A program made the position numbers and the translations under genes. The notes beneath the pieces are model-generated. The model was not told the origin of the DNA. It made no database searches and worked only from the letters and a program-made list of their open reading frames with translations. From an archaeon (lineage in GTDB: Archaea; Nanobdellota; Nanobdellia; Woesearchaeales; GW2011-AR15), in NCBI GenBank assembly GCA_018671515.1, contig JABHHN010000035.1, positions 1 to 53,964 on the forward strand: 53,964 nt of DNA, given 5' to 3'. Positions 42,360 through 50,584 of the stretch are shown piece by piece. Each line of letters starts with the position of its first letter. The first letter of the stretch is position 1.

Positions 42360-43424
42360 ATGAAAGAATATAATATTGCAATTTTACCTGGAGATGGAAT
42401 AGGATCTGAAGTAATGACTGAAGCAAAAAAAGTCCTTGATAAAATTTCTATTAAATATGATACTAAATTTAACTACAATCATGGTATTGTTGGAGGTGCT
42501 GCTATTGATTCTATTGGAGAGCCACTCCCTGATAAAACACTAAAAATATGTGAGAATGCTGATGCAATATTATTTGGATCCATTGGAGGACCTAAATGGG
42601 ATGATCTTCCAAAAGGAAAAGATCCTGTATGGGGAGCACTCCTTCCTTTAAGAAAACACTTTGAATTTTTTGCAAATCTTAGACCTGCCATCTGTTTCAA
42701 ATCATTGGCAAATGCTTCACCAATTAAATCCGAAATTATAGGTGATGGTTTTGATTTTTTAGTTGTAAGAGAACTTACAGGTGGAATTTATTTTGGAGAA
42801 AAAAAATTAGAAGAAACCTCAGCTTATGATATTATGAAATACACAAAATCTGAAATAATTAGGATTGCAAAAGTTGCTTTTGAAGCTGCAATGAAAAGAA
42901 ATAAACATGTGACTTGTGTAGATAAATCAAATGTTCTCTCATCAAGTGTATTATTTAGAAAATTTGTAATAGAAGTTAGTAAAGACTATCCGGATGTAAA
43001 ACTAGATTTTTTATATATTGATAATGCAACAATGCAGATAATAAAAAGACCTAGAGATTTTGATGTTTTTGTAACTACAAATATGTTTGGTGATATCCTT
43101 AGTGATGAATCAGGTATGATTGCAGGAAGTATTGGAATGTTACCTTCTGCATCTATCAATGAAAAGGGTTTTGGTATGTATGAACCATCTGGTGGTTCTG
43201 CACCAGATATTGCAGGAATGGGTATTGCAAATCCAATTGCACAAATACTATCTGCTGCAATGATGTTAAAATATTCTTTTGGAATGAATGATGCAAGCAA
43301 TGATATTGAAAACGCTGTACAAACAGTTTTAGAAAAAGGATACAGAACTGGAGATATTATGGAAGTTGGAAAAACAAAAGTCAATACAAAAGAAATTGGT
43401 GATTTAATCTCAGAAGAAATTTAA
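42360..43424 (+). CDS. leuB: 3-isopropylmalate dehydrogenase
   Basis: 354 residues. [20 protein letters not shown] at the N-terminus, [12 protein letters not shown], the Lys/Asp catalytic region [17 protein letters not shown], and [20 protein letters not shown] then [19 protein letters not shown] are diagnostic of bacterial LeuB. It oxidises and decarboxylates 3-isopropylmalate using NAD. An AGGAGATG sequence precedes the ATG. It completes the leuA-C-D-B set; the following genes are convergent. Confidence 0.94.
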   Translation: MKEYNIAILPGDGIGSEVMTEAKKVLDKISIKYDTKFNYNHGIVGGAAIDSIGEPLPDKTLKICENADAILFGSIGGPKWDDLPKGKDPVWGALLPLRKHFEFFANLRPAICFKSLANASPIKSEIIGDGFDFLVVRELTGGIYFGEKKLEETSAYDIMKYTKSEIIRIAKVAFEAAMKRNKHVTCVDKSNVLSSSVLFRKFVIEVSKDYPDVKLDFLYIDNATMQIIKRPRDFDVFVTTNMFGDILSDESGMIAGSIGMLPSASINEKGFGMYEPSGGSAPDIAGMGIANPIAQILSAAMMLKYSFGMNDASNDIENAVQTVLEKGYRTGDIMEVGKTKVNTKEIGDLISEEI

Positions 43425-43434
43425 TTTTTATTTT

Positions 43435-43785
43435 TTAATTCTCTTTTTCTAAATCTAAAATTATTTTATTTATATTTTCTTTTAACTCAGGAATATCTTT
43501 TTGTAGGATGTCCCACACTAGATCTAAATCAACACCAAAATAACCATGAATTAATTTATCTCTTGTTTTTGCAATTTTCTTCCATTCTACAAATTTATTT
43601 CTATTTATTAATTCTAAAGATAAATTCTTTGTTGCCTCACCAATTACTTCAATTCTTCTTATGTTTGCATCTTGCTTATCTTCATTTATCATAAAATCAT
43701 TTTTATTTATTTTTGATAAACTTTTTTCTATTTTTTCAATATTTTCTTGGATATGAATCAAGAAAGTTATATCATTTTTTATCAT
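43435..43785 (-). CDS. HepT-like (DUF86) RNase toxin
   Basis: 116 residues. The HepT signature RX4-6HXY is present as RDKLIHGYFGVD near residue 85, and the surrounding four-helix layout fits (DITFLIHIQENIEKIEK at the start). HepT proteins are RNases neutralised by partner nucleotidyltransferases that modify the Tyr of this motif. The gene overlaps the end of the MNT gene by 14 bases and is translated after it. Confidence 0.88.
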   Translation of the reverse strand: MIKNDITFLIHIQENIEKIEKSLSKINKNDFMINEDKQDANIRRIEVIGEATKNLSLELINRNKFVEWKKIAKTRDKLIHGYFGVDLDLVWDILQKDIPELKENINKIILDLEKEN

Positions 43786-44257
43786 ATATTTTAATCTCCT
43801 CTTTTAATACTTGTTTTTTTATTAATGAATTCAATGAATTATATGTAAGCACATCAAATTTCATATTAAATTTCTCTTCAAGATCAATTTCAAGTCCTGA
43901 TAAGTCAAATAAACTTTTTCTACCAATAAATTCAATCAGTATATCTACATCACTATTTTTATTAAAGTCTCCTCTTGCATATGAACCAAATATACCTGCT
44001 CTTTTAACATCATGTTTTTTTAGAATTGGAATAATTTCTCTTTTTAATTTTTGAAGTGCTTTTTTATGTGATAATTGATAAAGTTTTTTTGGTTTTTTTG
44101 ATATTGTTCTTTTTTGTTCTAAATCAAATGGCATTTCATCTGCAGGAATAATAAATACATGTGTCCCTAGATTAAAACCATTTATTCTATTTTTAGGAAT
44201 ATAAATCTGATCCATCTTAGTTCCTTTACTTATTTTACTAATTAAAAATTTATTCAT
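43772..44257 (-). CDS. MNT nucleotidyltransferase antitoxin with N-terminal AbrB-like extension
   Basis: 161 residues. The C-terminal part is a minimal nucleotidyltransferase with GSYARGDFNKNSDVDILIEF (GSxxRGxxxxxSDxD) near residue 92. The first 60 residues are an extension not usual for MNT; DQIYIPKNRINGFNLGTHVF resembles the swapped-hairpin AbrB DNA-binding fold and would let the protein bind its own operator (inference). Two tandem ATTACGTAAT palindromes lie right at its start (44258-44277). Partner of the HepT-like gene. Confidence 0.8.
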   Translation of the reverse strand: MNKFLISKISKGTKMDQIYIPKNRINGFNLGTHVFIIPADEMPFDLEQKRTISKKPKKLYQLSHKKALQKLKREIIPILKKHDVKRAGIFGSYARGDFNKNSDVDILIEFIGRKSLFDLSGLEIDLEEKFNMKFDVLTYNSLNSLIKKQVLKEEIKIYDKK

Positions 44258-44277
44258 ATTACGTAATATTACGTAAT
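44258..44277 (-). promoter_or_regulatory. Double palindromic operator of the HepT/MNT module
   Basis: ATTACGTAAT occurs twice without a gap, directly against the start codon of the MNT gene. Each copy is a perfect 10-bp palindrome, and the 10-bp period places both on one face of the helix, as expected for autoregulation by a dimeric protein. Confidence 0.6.
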
Positions 44278-44338
44278 TATATAAAAAAGTTTCTTTTTTA
44301 ATATAATAATTAATGAAAAAACAAAAAAAATATTAGAA

Positions 44339-44986
44339 TTACTCTTTTTCTAAAATAACAACTTCACAACCTGTACACAACTGCTTAAATTTCTGTGCGT
44401 CAGTCACTTCACCAATTACACCAGAACCATAATGCATAGGTATTGCAACTTTAGGTTTAATAATTCCTACAGCTTTTGCAGCTTCTTCTGGTGTCATTAC
44501 ATATGTTCCTGAAACTGGAAGCAGTGCAATATCACATTTAATATTAGACATTTCTGGAATTAAATCTGCATCTCCTGCATGATATATTTTAACACCATTT
44601 AATTCAATAATGTAACCAACCCATTGATTTTCTTTTGGATGAAAATCCTTTCCAATATTATATGAAGGAACAGCTTCTATTTTTAACCAGCCTAAATCAA
44701 ATTTTGTTCCTGGTGTTACAAGTTTTGTATCTTTAGCATCAACACTTCTTGCTAATTTTGATGTTGTATCAGGTGTTGTAATAATAGTTGTTTCAACTGT
44801 TGAGAGTTTTCTTAAATCTTCAATACTGCAATGATCATAATGACCATGTGTAATTAATATAATATCTGCCTTTTCACCAGAAGATATTTTAAATGGATCT
44901 ATGTAAATTATTTTCCCACTATATTCTAATTTAAATGAGTCATGTCCTAAAAATGATATCCTAATTCCGCTTGTTTCTAATGCCAT
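44339..44986 (-). CDS. UPF0173-type metal-dependent hydrolase (MBL fold)
   Basis: 215 residues. THGHYDHCS gives the HxHxDH-like metal motif near residue 67, GDADLIPEM the bridging Asp, and PMHYGSG the C-terminal His, as in UPF0173/UlaG-like hydrolases. The N-terminal FLGHDSFKLEYSGKIIYIDP is typical. The substrate is unknown. It is the last gene of a minus-strand cluster with Rpe, RpiB and lipoproteins, 12 bases after the preceding stop. Confidence 0.85.
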   Translation of the reverse strand: MALETSGIRISFLGHDSFKLEYSGKIIYIDPFKISSGEKADIILITHGHYDHCSIEDLRKLSTVETTIITTPDTTSKLARSVDAKDTKLVTPGTKFDLGWLKIEAVPSYNIGKDFHPKENQWVGYIIELNGVKIYHAGDADLIPEMSNIKCDIALLPVSGTYVMTPEEAAKAVGIIKPKVAIPMHYGSGVIGEVTDAQKFKQLCTGCEVVILEKE

Positions 44987-44998
44987 ATTAATTCCACC

Positions 44999-46651
44999 TC
45001 AATCAATAAACCCACCACCTATTTTTAATTCTTTTTGTTTATGAAATAATGTTTCTCCTACTATTATATGTGCATCTAAAGATATTTTATTTTTATTAAT
45101 ATCTGTAAATAGATAATAATTAGTTGGAATATTTAAAAATACATCATAAAATTCAATTAAATTATCAATACTTAACTCATAATAATTTGATTTTAAATCC
45201 ACAGAACTTATCATATAATTTAAATCTTCTAAATTAATAATATCTAAATGATAAAAAACAAATTTTAACGGATTATCACCTATCCAAACATCAGGTCTTT
45301 CTAAGTTCAAATTAATTATTGGTATATATTCTAAATCATCAAACAAGTAAAAAACATCCCCATCAAATACCCTTTGAGTAATTTGTTTCTCAAATAATAA
45401 ATCTTCTTCATTTTGTTCACCTGAAAAATAAATATTTTGTCCATCTGCTGAACTAGGAATTATATATCTATTTCCTTCTGACAATAAACCTCCTGCTTTC
45501 ATATATATTGAATAAAGAAGACCCAAAATATTATTATTTTTTAAATACAAAAAAGAATTTCCTTTTTTAAAACTATTATAAAAAAGATTATATGATAAAT
45601 CCTCTAAAAAAATAATTGATTTAATTGCTACAATTTCAGAATTTTCTACAATCATATTCGTATCAAATGAATGAGTAACACCTATTCCTGCGCCTCCTTG
45701 TAATAATGGTTTTTGTTCAATTTTCACGTCGTAGACTCTTGCATTTATTGAGCCTCCTTCAATATATAAATTGTCCCAAACTGAATTAATTATACTATCT
45801 TCAAAATTTAAATTTACTTTTGAAATGCAAAAATTTTTATTTGGTTTATTAATAAACATAATTCCTCTCATATATGGAAAGGTAGGTGGATAATATTCTC
45901 CATCAATATTTTTGAATTTTTCTAAATCAAATTCTTCATCATAACTAATTTTTATTTTTCTAACATCCAAATTGGAAGATTCAGAAACAATTGCAGCCGA
46001 TGGTGCTTCATTATCTTCTAATAAATTTATAAAAGGTAAATATTGTATTTCAAAATCATAAATAATAATATTTGAAGGTTCATTTTCCTTTGGAAAAATT
46101 TGAATTATTCTATGTATTCCCTCTTCTGTAAATTCATATCCATCACCATAAAAAACTACTGGACCAATTAGTTCCCAATTTCCTTGTAAACACAATCCAA
46201 CATTTACTATATCCTTTCCATTATCTTGAAAATTGGGATAGTTGATCTTTTCAGATGTACATCTATGAGGTACAAATTTTATTGGATAATCAAATTCTGA
46301 AAAATCAAGAGAAAGCATCTGATTATTTGTATTTACAAGAACATTATGATTTTCAGATTCTAAAAAATTAATATTTTCATCTAATTTAACTAAATTTTTT
46401 GCATCCAATACATAAACCAAATTTGTTTCATCAAAATATACCAAATCACTATTTTCTGGATTCAATAAAATTTTCTTTTTCTCAGAATTTGTTTCATAAC
46501 TTTCTAAATCAACATTTGATGAAAAGCCACTTTCTTCCTCACAAAAAGAATATAAACCACTTACTCCTTCAACATCGGAAATTGGTTTCTCATTTTGACA
46601 AGAAGAAAATAATATAACTAATAATAGAATTAATGTAATATATTTTCTCAT
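44999..46651 (-). CDS. Large lipoprotein, function unknown
   Basis: 550 residues. MRKYITLILLLVILFSSCQN is a clear lipoprotein signal with Cys at about 18. The mature part is rich in Asn, Ile, Leu and Asp, with short repeated strand-like pieces (NSEIVAIKSIIFLEDLS, NNNILGLLYS) reminiscent of right-handed beta-helix proteins of the pectate-lyase type; that comparison is by eye only. Two cysteines (HRCTS, NVGLCLQG) might pair. It is in a run with Rpe (8 bases apart) and the UPF0173 gene. Confidence 0.6.
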   Translation of the reverse strand: MRKYITLILLLVILFSSCQNEKPISDVEGVSGLYSFCEEESGFSSNVDLESYETNSEKKKILLNPENSDLVYFDETNLVYVLDAKNLVKLDENINFLESENHNVLVNTNNQMLSLDFSEFDYPIKFVPHRCTSEKINYPNFQDNGKDIVNVGLCLQGNWELIGPVVFYGDGYEFTEEGIHRIIQIFPKENEPSNIIIYDFEIQYLPFINLLEDNEAPSAAIVSESSNLDVRKIKISYDEEFDLEKFKNIDGEYYPPTFPYMRGIMFINKPNKNFCISKVNLNFEDSIINSVWDNLYIEGGSINARVYDVKIEQKPLLQGGAGIGVTHSFDTNMIVENSEIVAIKSIIFLEDLSYNLFYNSFKKGNSFLYLKNNNILGLLYSIYMKAGGLLSEGNRYIIPSSADGQNIYFSGEQNEEDLLFEKQITQRVFDGDVFYLFDDLEYIPIINLNLERPDVWIGDNPLKFVFYHLDIINLEDLNYMISSVDLKSNYYELSIDNLIEFYDVFLNIPTNYYLFTDINKNKISLDAHIIVGETLFHKQKELKIGGGFID

Positions 46652-46658
46652 ATTTGTA

Positions 46659-47309
46659 TTATTTTATACTATTTCTAATATCTTCAATTGCTTTTTTTCT
46701 ATCATTTTTTCCAAATATTGCACTTCCTGCTACAAACATATTTGCACCGGATGCTACTGCTTCATTTATTGTCTCTTTACTAATTCCACCATCAATTTGT
46801 ATATCTTTTGTATAATTATATTTAGTTCTCAAGTCTCTTACTTTCTGTAAAACTTCTGGCATGAATTTCTGTCCACCAAACCCAGCATAAACACTCATTA
46901 TCAAAACAAAATCAGACATATCTAGTACAGGTAAAATTATATCTAAAGGTTTATCAGGATTTAATGTCAAACCAACTTTTACATTCAATTTTTTTATTTC
47001 TTGAATTGCATTTTTTAATCCTTCTAAATCATTCTCAAATATCTCTGCATGAAATGAAATCATATCTGCTCCAGCTTTTGCAAATTCTGGTGCATATTTT
47101 ACAGGATCACTAATCATTAAATGTACATCTTTTGGAAGACTTGTAACAATTGATTTTGTGACAGCAGGTCCTATTGTTATATTTGGAACAAAGTGACCAT
47201 CCATAACATCGATGTGAATCAATTCAGAGTATGGTTCAATTTCTGCAATTTCTGCATTTAATTTTCCAAAATCTGCTGATAATATTGAGGGAGCTATTTG
47301 TATTTTCAT
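46659..47309 (-). CDS. rpe: Ribulose-phosphate 3-epimerase
   Basis: 216 residues. IAPSILSADFGKLNAEIAEI, the metal motif HIDVMDGHFVPN, MISDPVKYAP, FVLIMSVYAGFGGQKFM and IQIDGGISKETI are all standard Rpe elements. It interconverts ribulose-5-phosphate and xylulose-5-phosphate in the non-oxidative pentose phosphate pathway. RpiB is encoded two genes upstream in the same cluster, so the two may jointly serve pentose supply. It overlaps the preceding lipoprotein gene by four bases. Confidence 0.95.
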   Translation of the reverse strand: MKIQIAPSILSADFGKLNAEIAEIEPYSELIHIDVMDGHFVPNITIGPAVTKSIVTSLPKDVHLMISDPVKYAPEFAKAGADMISFHAEIFENDLEGLKNAIQEIKKLNVKVGLTLNPDKPLDIILPVLDMSDFVLIMSVYAGFGGQKFMPEVLQKVRDLRTKYNYTKDIQIDGGISKETINEAVASGANMFVAGSAIFGKNDRKKAIEDIRNSIK

Positions 47310-47770
47310 ATTACTTTCACCATTATTGTTTTTTCAATTTTATTTCCTAAATCAGAAGAAACTAAAAAATTTAATTCACTTATTCCTATATTTTTTCCAA
47401 TAAACCTTATTGGAAAAAGTGTCTGTTCTTTTGAAGCAATATAAAAATCCTCGAAAAATCCTGTTTCAACAACACATTCTTCTGAATTTATTAATTGACA
47501 ATCTTCCAATGTTAATTTATAATTTGTACCTTCTGAATTATAATTTTTCACAATTACAAATATTTCTTTTCTCTCATTTAATTTTACAGATAATTCATAA
47601 GATTCAAAAAAAAAAGTTTCATCATTATTATTTGCTTCTTCAACCATATGATCCATTCTATTTTCACGTATTGCTTGAAGAGCTTCCTTATTTTCATCAT
47701 GTTTATTAGGTTCATTTTTAGCACAAGAAACTAAAAAAATTAAAAGAAAAAAAACTACTATTTTTTTCAT
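47306..47770 (-). CDS. Small lipoprotein, function unknown
   Basis: 154 residues. KKIVVFFLLIFLVSCAKNEP is a lipoprotein signal with Cys at about 17. The mature region begins with a charged helical stretch (HDENKEALQAIRENRMDHMV) followed by a beta-rich domain with EECVVETGFF. It lies between rpiB (three bases upstream) and rpe (four-base overlap), so it is co-transcribed with sugar-phosphate enzymes although its role appears unrelated. Confidence 0.6.
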   Translation of the reverse strand: MKKIVVFFLLIFLVSCAKNEPNKHDENKEALQAIRENRMDHMVEEANNNDETFFFESYELSVKLNERKEIFVIVKNYNSEGTNYKLTLEDCQLINSEECVVETGFFEDFYIASKEQTLFPIRFIGKNIGISELNFLVSSDLGNKIEKTIMVKVI

Positions 47771-47773
47771 ATT

Positions 47774-48250
47774 TTATTCACCAAGAGATTCATATGCCTT
47801 AATCTTATTTATTCGTCTTACATGACGCTCATCCCGTGAAAATTCAGTCTCAAGCCAGACTTTTACAATCTTTTTTGCATCCTCCTCACTAGTCCAATCA
47901 CCTGATAAAGCGATTATATTTGCATCATTATGCAATCTTGCATGTTTTGCAGAAAGTTCATCTGAAACTGCGACTGCTCTTATATTTTTTACTTTGCATG
48001 CTGCAAATATTACTCCACCTGCAGACCTACATACTAAAATTCCTTTTCTTCTATCTTTCCAATCTTTATCTGAATCATCATCAATTCCTACTTTCTCTGA
48101 AGCTGGAATTGCAAAATCTGGATAATCATCTTCAGCATCATAAACAAACGGACCCATGTCTTCAAATTCATAACCCCATTCTTTTAACCAAACAATGACT
48201 TGATTCTTTAATTTTAAACCACCGTGATCTGCTCCTAAGTATATTGTCAT
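47774..48250 (-). CDS. rpiB: Ribose-5-phosphate isomerase B (RpiB/LacA family)
   Basis: 158 residues. LGADHGGLKLKNQVIVWLKE is the family opening, followed by YPDFAIPASEKVG, and CRSAGGVIFAACKVKNIRAV contains the substrate loop. AKHARLHNDANIIALSGDWT completes the Rossmann-like core. It interconverts ribose-5-phosphate and ribulose-5-phosphate. The GSGIG-type loop is altered to CRSAGG, so substrate preference could differ from the classical enzyme. It overlaps the M20 peptidase gene by four bases. Confidence 0.85.
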   Translation of the reverse strand: MTIYLGADHGGLKLKNQVIVWLKEWGYEFEDMGPFVYDAEDDYPDFAIPASEKVGIDDDSDKDWKDRRKGILVCRSAGGVIFAACKVKNIRAVAVSDELSAKHARLHNDANIIALSGDWTSEEDAKKIVKVWLETEFSRDERHVRRINKIKAYESLGE

Positions 48251-49416
48251 TTTTTTTCTCCTCCTAATAATTTTATAATTGATAATATCAAAATCTTTGT
48301 AAAGTTAACCATTTCGTCAATCTGAATGTATTCATTTGCCTGATGTGCAATATCATCACCCATTCCAACACCAATAGCATTTAATCCACGTTCCATCAAC
48401 AAACCTGCAAATGTATGTCCACCCATTCCAATAATATCTGGTTTGAATCCCATAACTTGTTTAGTACTTTCTCTAAATACTCTTGCAAGTCCAATATTTT
48501 CTAATAATTCTGCAGGTGCATGATGAGTAATAATTTCAATTCCAAATTTTGCATATGGATTTTCTTCTTCTACTTTTTTCATCATATCTTCAAAATCTTT
48601 TATTATTTCTTCTTTTGTTTGTGAAGGAAGATATCTTATATCAATACCAACTGTACATTTTGCAGGAACTATATTTACTGCTTCTCCACCTTTTATCATT
48701 CCAATATTTATTGTAGGAACTTTTAGTAATTCATGTGGTTCATAATCAAACTCATAATTTTTTATTTCATTTAATAATTCAATCATGTATTCTATAGCAT
48801 TTATTCCTTTATCTGGACGTGAACCATGTGCCTGTTTTCCATATGAAATTATTTTAAAATGAAGTGCACCTTTTTCTGCAACATCAATTTTTTTCATATT
48901 CCCACCAATATCTGGAACTATTGCATAATCAAATTCTAGAAAACCTTCATCCATTATATAATTAAGACCATAATCTGAACCATGTTCTTCATCTGCTAAA
49001 ACTGCCAATATTATCTGTCCATTTATTTTTTTGATATTTTCTTTTATCAATTTTCCTGCAATTAACATTGATGCTATAGAATCCTTATTATCACAAGTAC
49101 CTCTCCCATAAACTTTTCCATCTTCTATTACTGGTTCAAATGGATTAGTCTTCCATCCATCCCCTGCAGGAACTACATCACTATGACAAGCAATCAAAAT
49201 TTTAGGAGAACCTTCACCAATTCGTCCAATAATGTTTGTCCTTCCTTTTTCTTTTTCATGAATCAGATAAGGTATTTCATTCTGCTCAAAAAAAATCCTG
49301 ACAATTTCTGCAACTTTATATTCATTACCTGGTGGGTTCGTTGTATCTTGCTCAACAATGCTACATAGAAGTTCTATTAGTTCATCTTCATCTATAGAAT
49401 CAAAAATCTCTTTCAT
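48247..49416 (-). CDS. M20-family metallopeptidase (ArgE/DapE/ACY1-like)
   Basis: 389 residues. ACHSDVVPAGDGWKTNPFEP, YGRGTCDNKDSIASMLIA and ADEEHGSDYG supply the zinc ligands and catalytic Glu of M20 enzymes, with GGHTFAGLL near the C-terminus. The dimerisation domain lies between. It could remove N-acyl groups or act as a dipeptidase; the exact substrate cannot be decided. First or second gene in the minus-strand cluster with RpiB. Confidence 0.88.
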   Translation of the reverse strand: MKEIFDSIDEDELIELLCSIVEQDTTNPPGNEYKVAEIVRIFFEQNEIPYLIHEKEKGRTNIIGRIGEGSPKILIACHSDVVPAGDGWKTNPFEPVIEDGKVYGRGTCDNKDSIASMLIAGKLIKENIKKINGQIILAVLADEEHGSDYGLNYIMDEGFLEFDYAIVPDIGGNMKKIDVAEKGALHFKIISYGKQAHGSRPDKGINAIEYMIELLNEIKNYEFDYEPHELLKVPTINIGMIKGGEAVNIVPAKCTVGIDIRYLPSQTKEEIIKDFEDMMKKVEEENPYAKFGIEIITHHAPAELLENIGLARVFRESTKQVMGFKPDIIGMGGHTFAGLLMERGLNAIGVGMGDDIAHQANEYIQIDEMVNFTKILILSIIKLLGGEKK

Positions 49417-49452
49417 AGAAATAGAATAAAATTTAATTGTATTAAAATCTTT

Positions 49453-49989
49453 TCAAATCTGTTCTACACTATCAACAATTGGTTTCCTTGAATTTCTATA
49501 ATTACGAAATCCATCACTATAAACTCCAAAAACAATCATACCAGAATGATTCAATACTTGTTGCAAATTCTCATGAGGTCTATCTAATGATTCATTCAAT
49601 ATTTTTGTAATTTTAGTATCAATACTTGAAGCAAAAGGTAATTCTGATTTAAATTTTTCATACCCATAAAGGAAATTGTCAACTTCAACAGCAGATTGTC
49701 CACTATAACTTGTAACAGCATTAATTAATGCAGTAAAATAATCTCTTGATTTTTCAACACCACAATTATATGCTTTTTCTGTTATTTCATATACTTTATC
49801 TTTAACCTCTTGTCTTTTTTTTCCATCTGAAATATATTGATCAAATTTTCCAAATCTCGTTTCATAAACACTCTTATCAAATTGAGGTGTCTCTTCTTTT
49901 AGAATATAATCTATATATTTTTGAGAAATTTCTAATAAACCCTCTTTTGGAGGTTGTCCACTTATTATTATATTCCATAATCTTCCCAT
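49453..49989 (-). CDS. Protein of unknown function
   Basis: 178 residues, mostly predicted helical, with no signal peptide or membrane helix. I do not recognise it. Notable stretches are KYIDYILKEETPQFDKSVYE, YSGQSAVEVDNFLYGYEKFK and HSGMIVFGVYSDGFRNYRNS. It precedes the M20 peptidase by about 36 bases and may head that transcript. Confidence 0.55.
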   Translation of the reverse strand: MGRLWNIIISGQPPKEGLLEISQKYIDYILKEETPQFDKSVYETRFGKFDQYISDGKKRQEVKDKVYEITEKAYNCGVEKSRDYFTALINAVTSYSGQSAVEVDNFLYGYEKFKSELPFASSIDTKITKILNESLDRPHENLQQVLNHSGMIVFGVYSDGFRNYRNSRKPIVDSVEQI

Positions 49990-50057
49990 TTTACATTTAA
50001 AAAAAAGAAGTAATATTTAAAATTACATTAGAAAACTAAATTATTTTTTACTATCGT

Positions 50058-50107
50058 AAAGAATTTACTCCGTAAATTCTTTTATATAAGGCAGGTCTCT
50101 GACCTGC
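50058..50107. repeat. Hairpin pair sharing sequence with 14105-14142
   Basis: AAAGAATTTAC/GTAAATTCTTT (50058-50082) is an 11-bp stem preceded by TTTTTACTATCG, the same 5' flank and stem as at 14105-14142. It is followed by GCAGGTC-TCT-GACCTGC (50091-50107), a perfect 7-bp hairpin. It lies in a 170-base spacer just downstream of a minus-strand gene end, so it may act as a terminator-like element or dispersed palindrome. Confidence 0.5.
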
Positions 50108-50159
50108 AAGACAAAATTCAAAAAATTCATAAGTAACAAATTAAAAACTTTTCAAAAAC

Positions 50160-50582
50160 TCAAATAAACTTTCTCTTAAATACTACTTGTACAGTCCCAT
50201 TTATTGTTGTATTTAATTCAACATCATCTGGTGCATTTATTAAAAATGTAATATTTTTGGCCTCTGTTGGTTGCAATACAAATTCATTTTCCGATACATC
50301 AAGTCTTGGACCTAAGTCACCAAATGATTTTATTTCAACTTTTATTGGAAATGCATAACTATTATCAATAGTCACTGTCCTACGTGATTGACCACCAGGA
50401 TGAGTTGTTCCAAAATGAAGTGCATCTGCATCAAGAACAAAGCCTACTCTATTTGCAACTGTGACATTCATTTTTATCTCTTCAACTTGAAGGACATGAA
50501 ATTCATTATATACTAAATAAGTTATAAGAGCAGAGCCCATCATGAAAAATAAAACAATTAATAAAATCTTTATTGACTTCAT
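50160..50582 (-). CDS. Membrane-anchored beta-sandwich protein
   Basis: 140 residues. An N-terminal hydrophobic helix (about 5-25) anchors or exports it. The ectodomain reads as an immunoglobulin-like beta-sandwich (VANRVGFVLDADALHFGTTH, GGQSRRTVTIDNSYAFPIKV, VELNTTINGTVQVVF), with several Asn-x-Thr sites. Last gene of a six-gene minus-strand set of secreted proteins that begins near 53813; two bases separate it from the upstream gene. Confidence 0.65.
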   Translation of the reverse strand: MKSIKILLIVLFFMMGSALITYLVYNEFHVLQVEEIKMNVTVANRVGFVLDADALHFGTTHPGGQSRRTVTIDNSYAFPIKVEIKSFGDLGPRLDVSENEFVLQPTEAKNITFLINAPDDVELNTTINGTVQVVFKRKFI

Positions 50583-50584
50583 TT

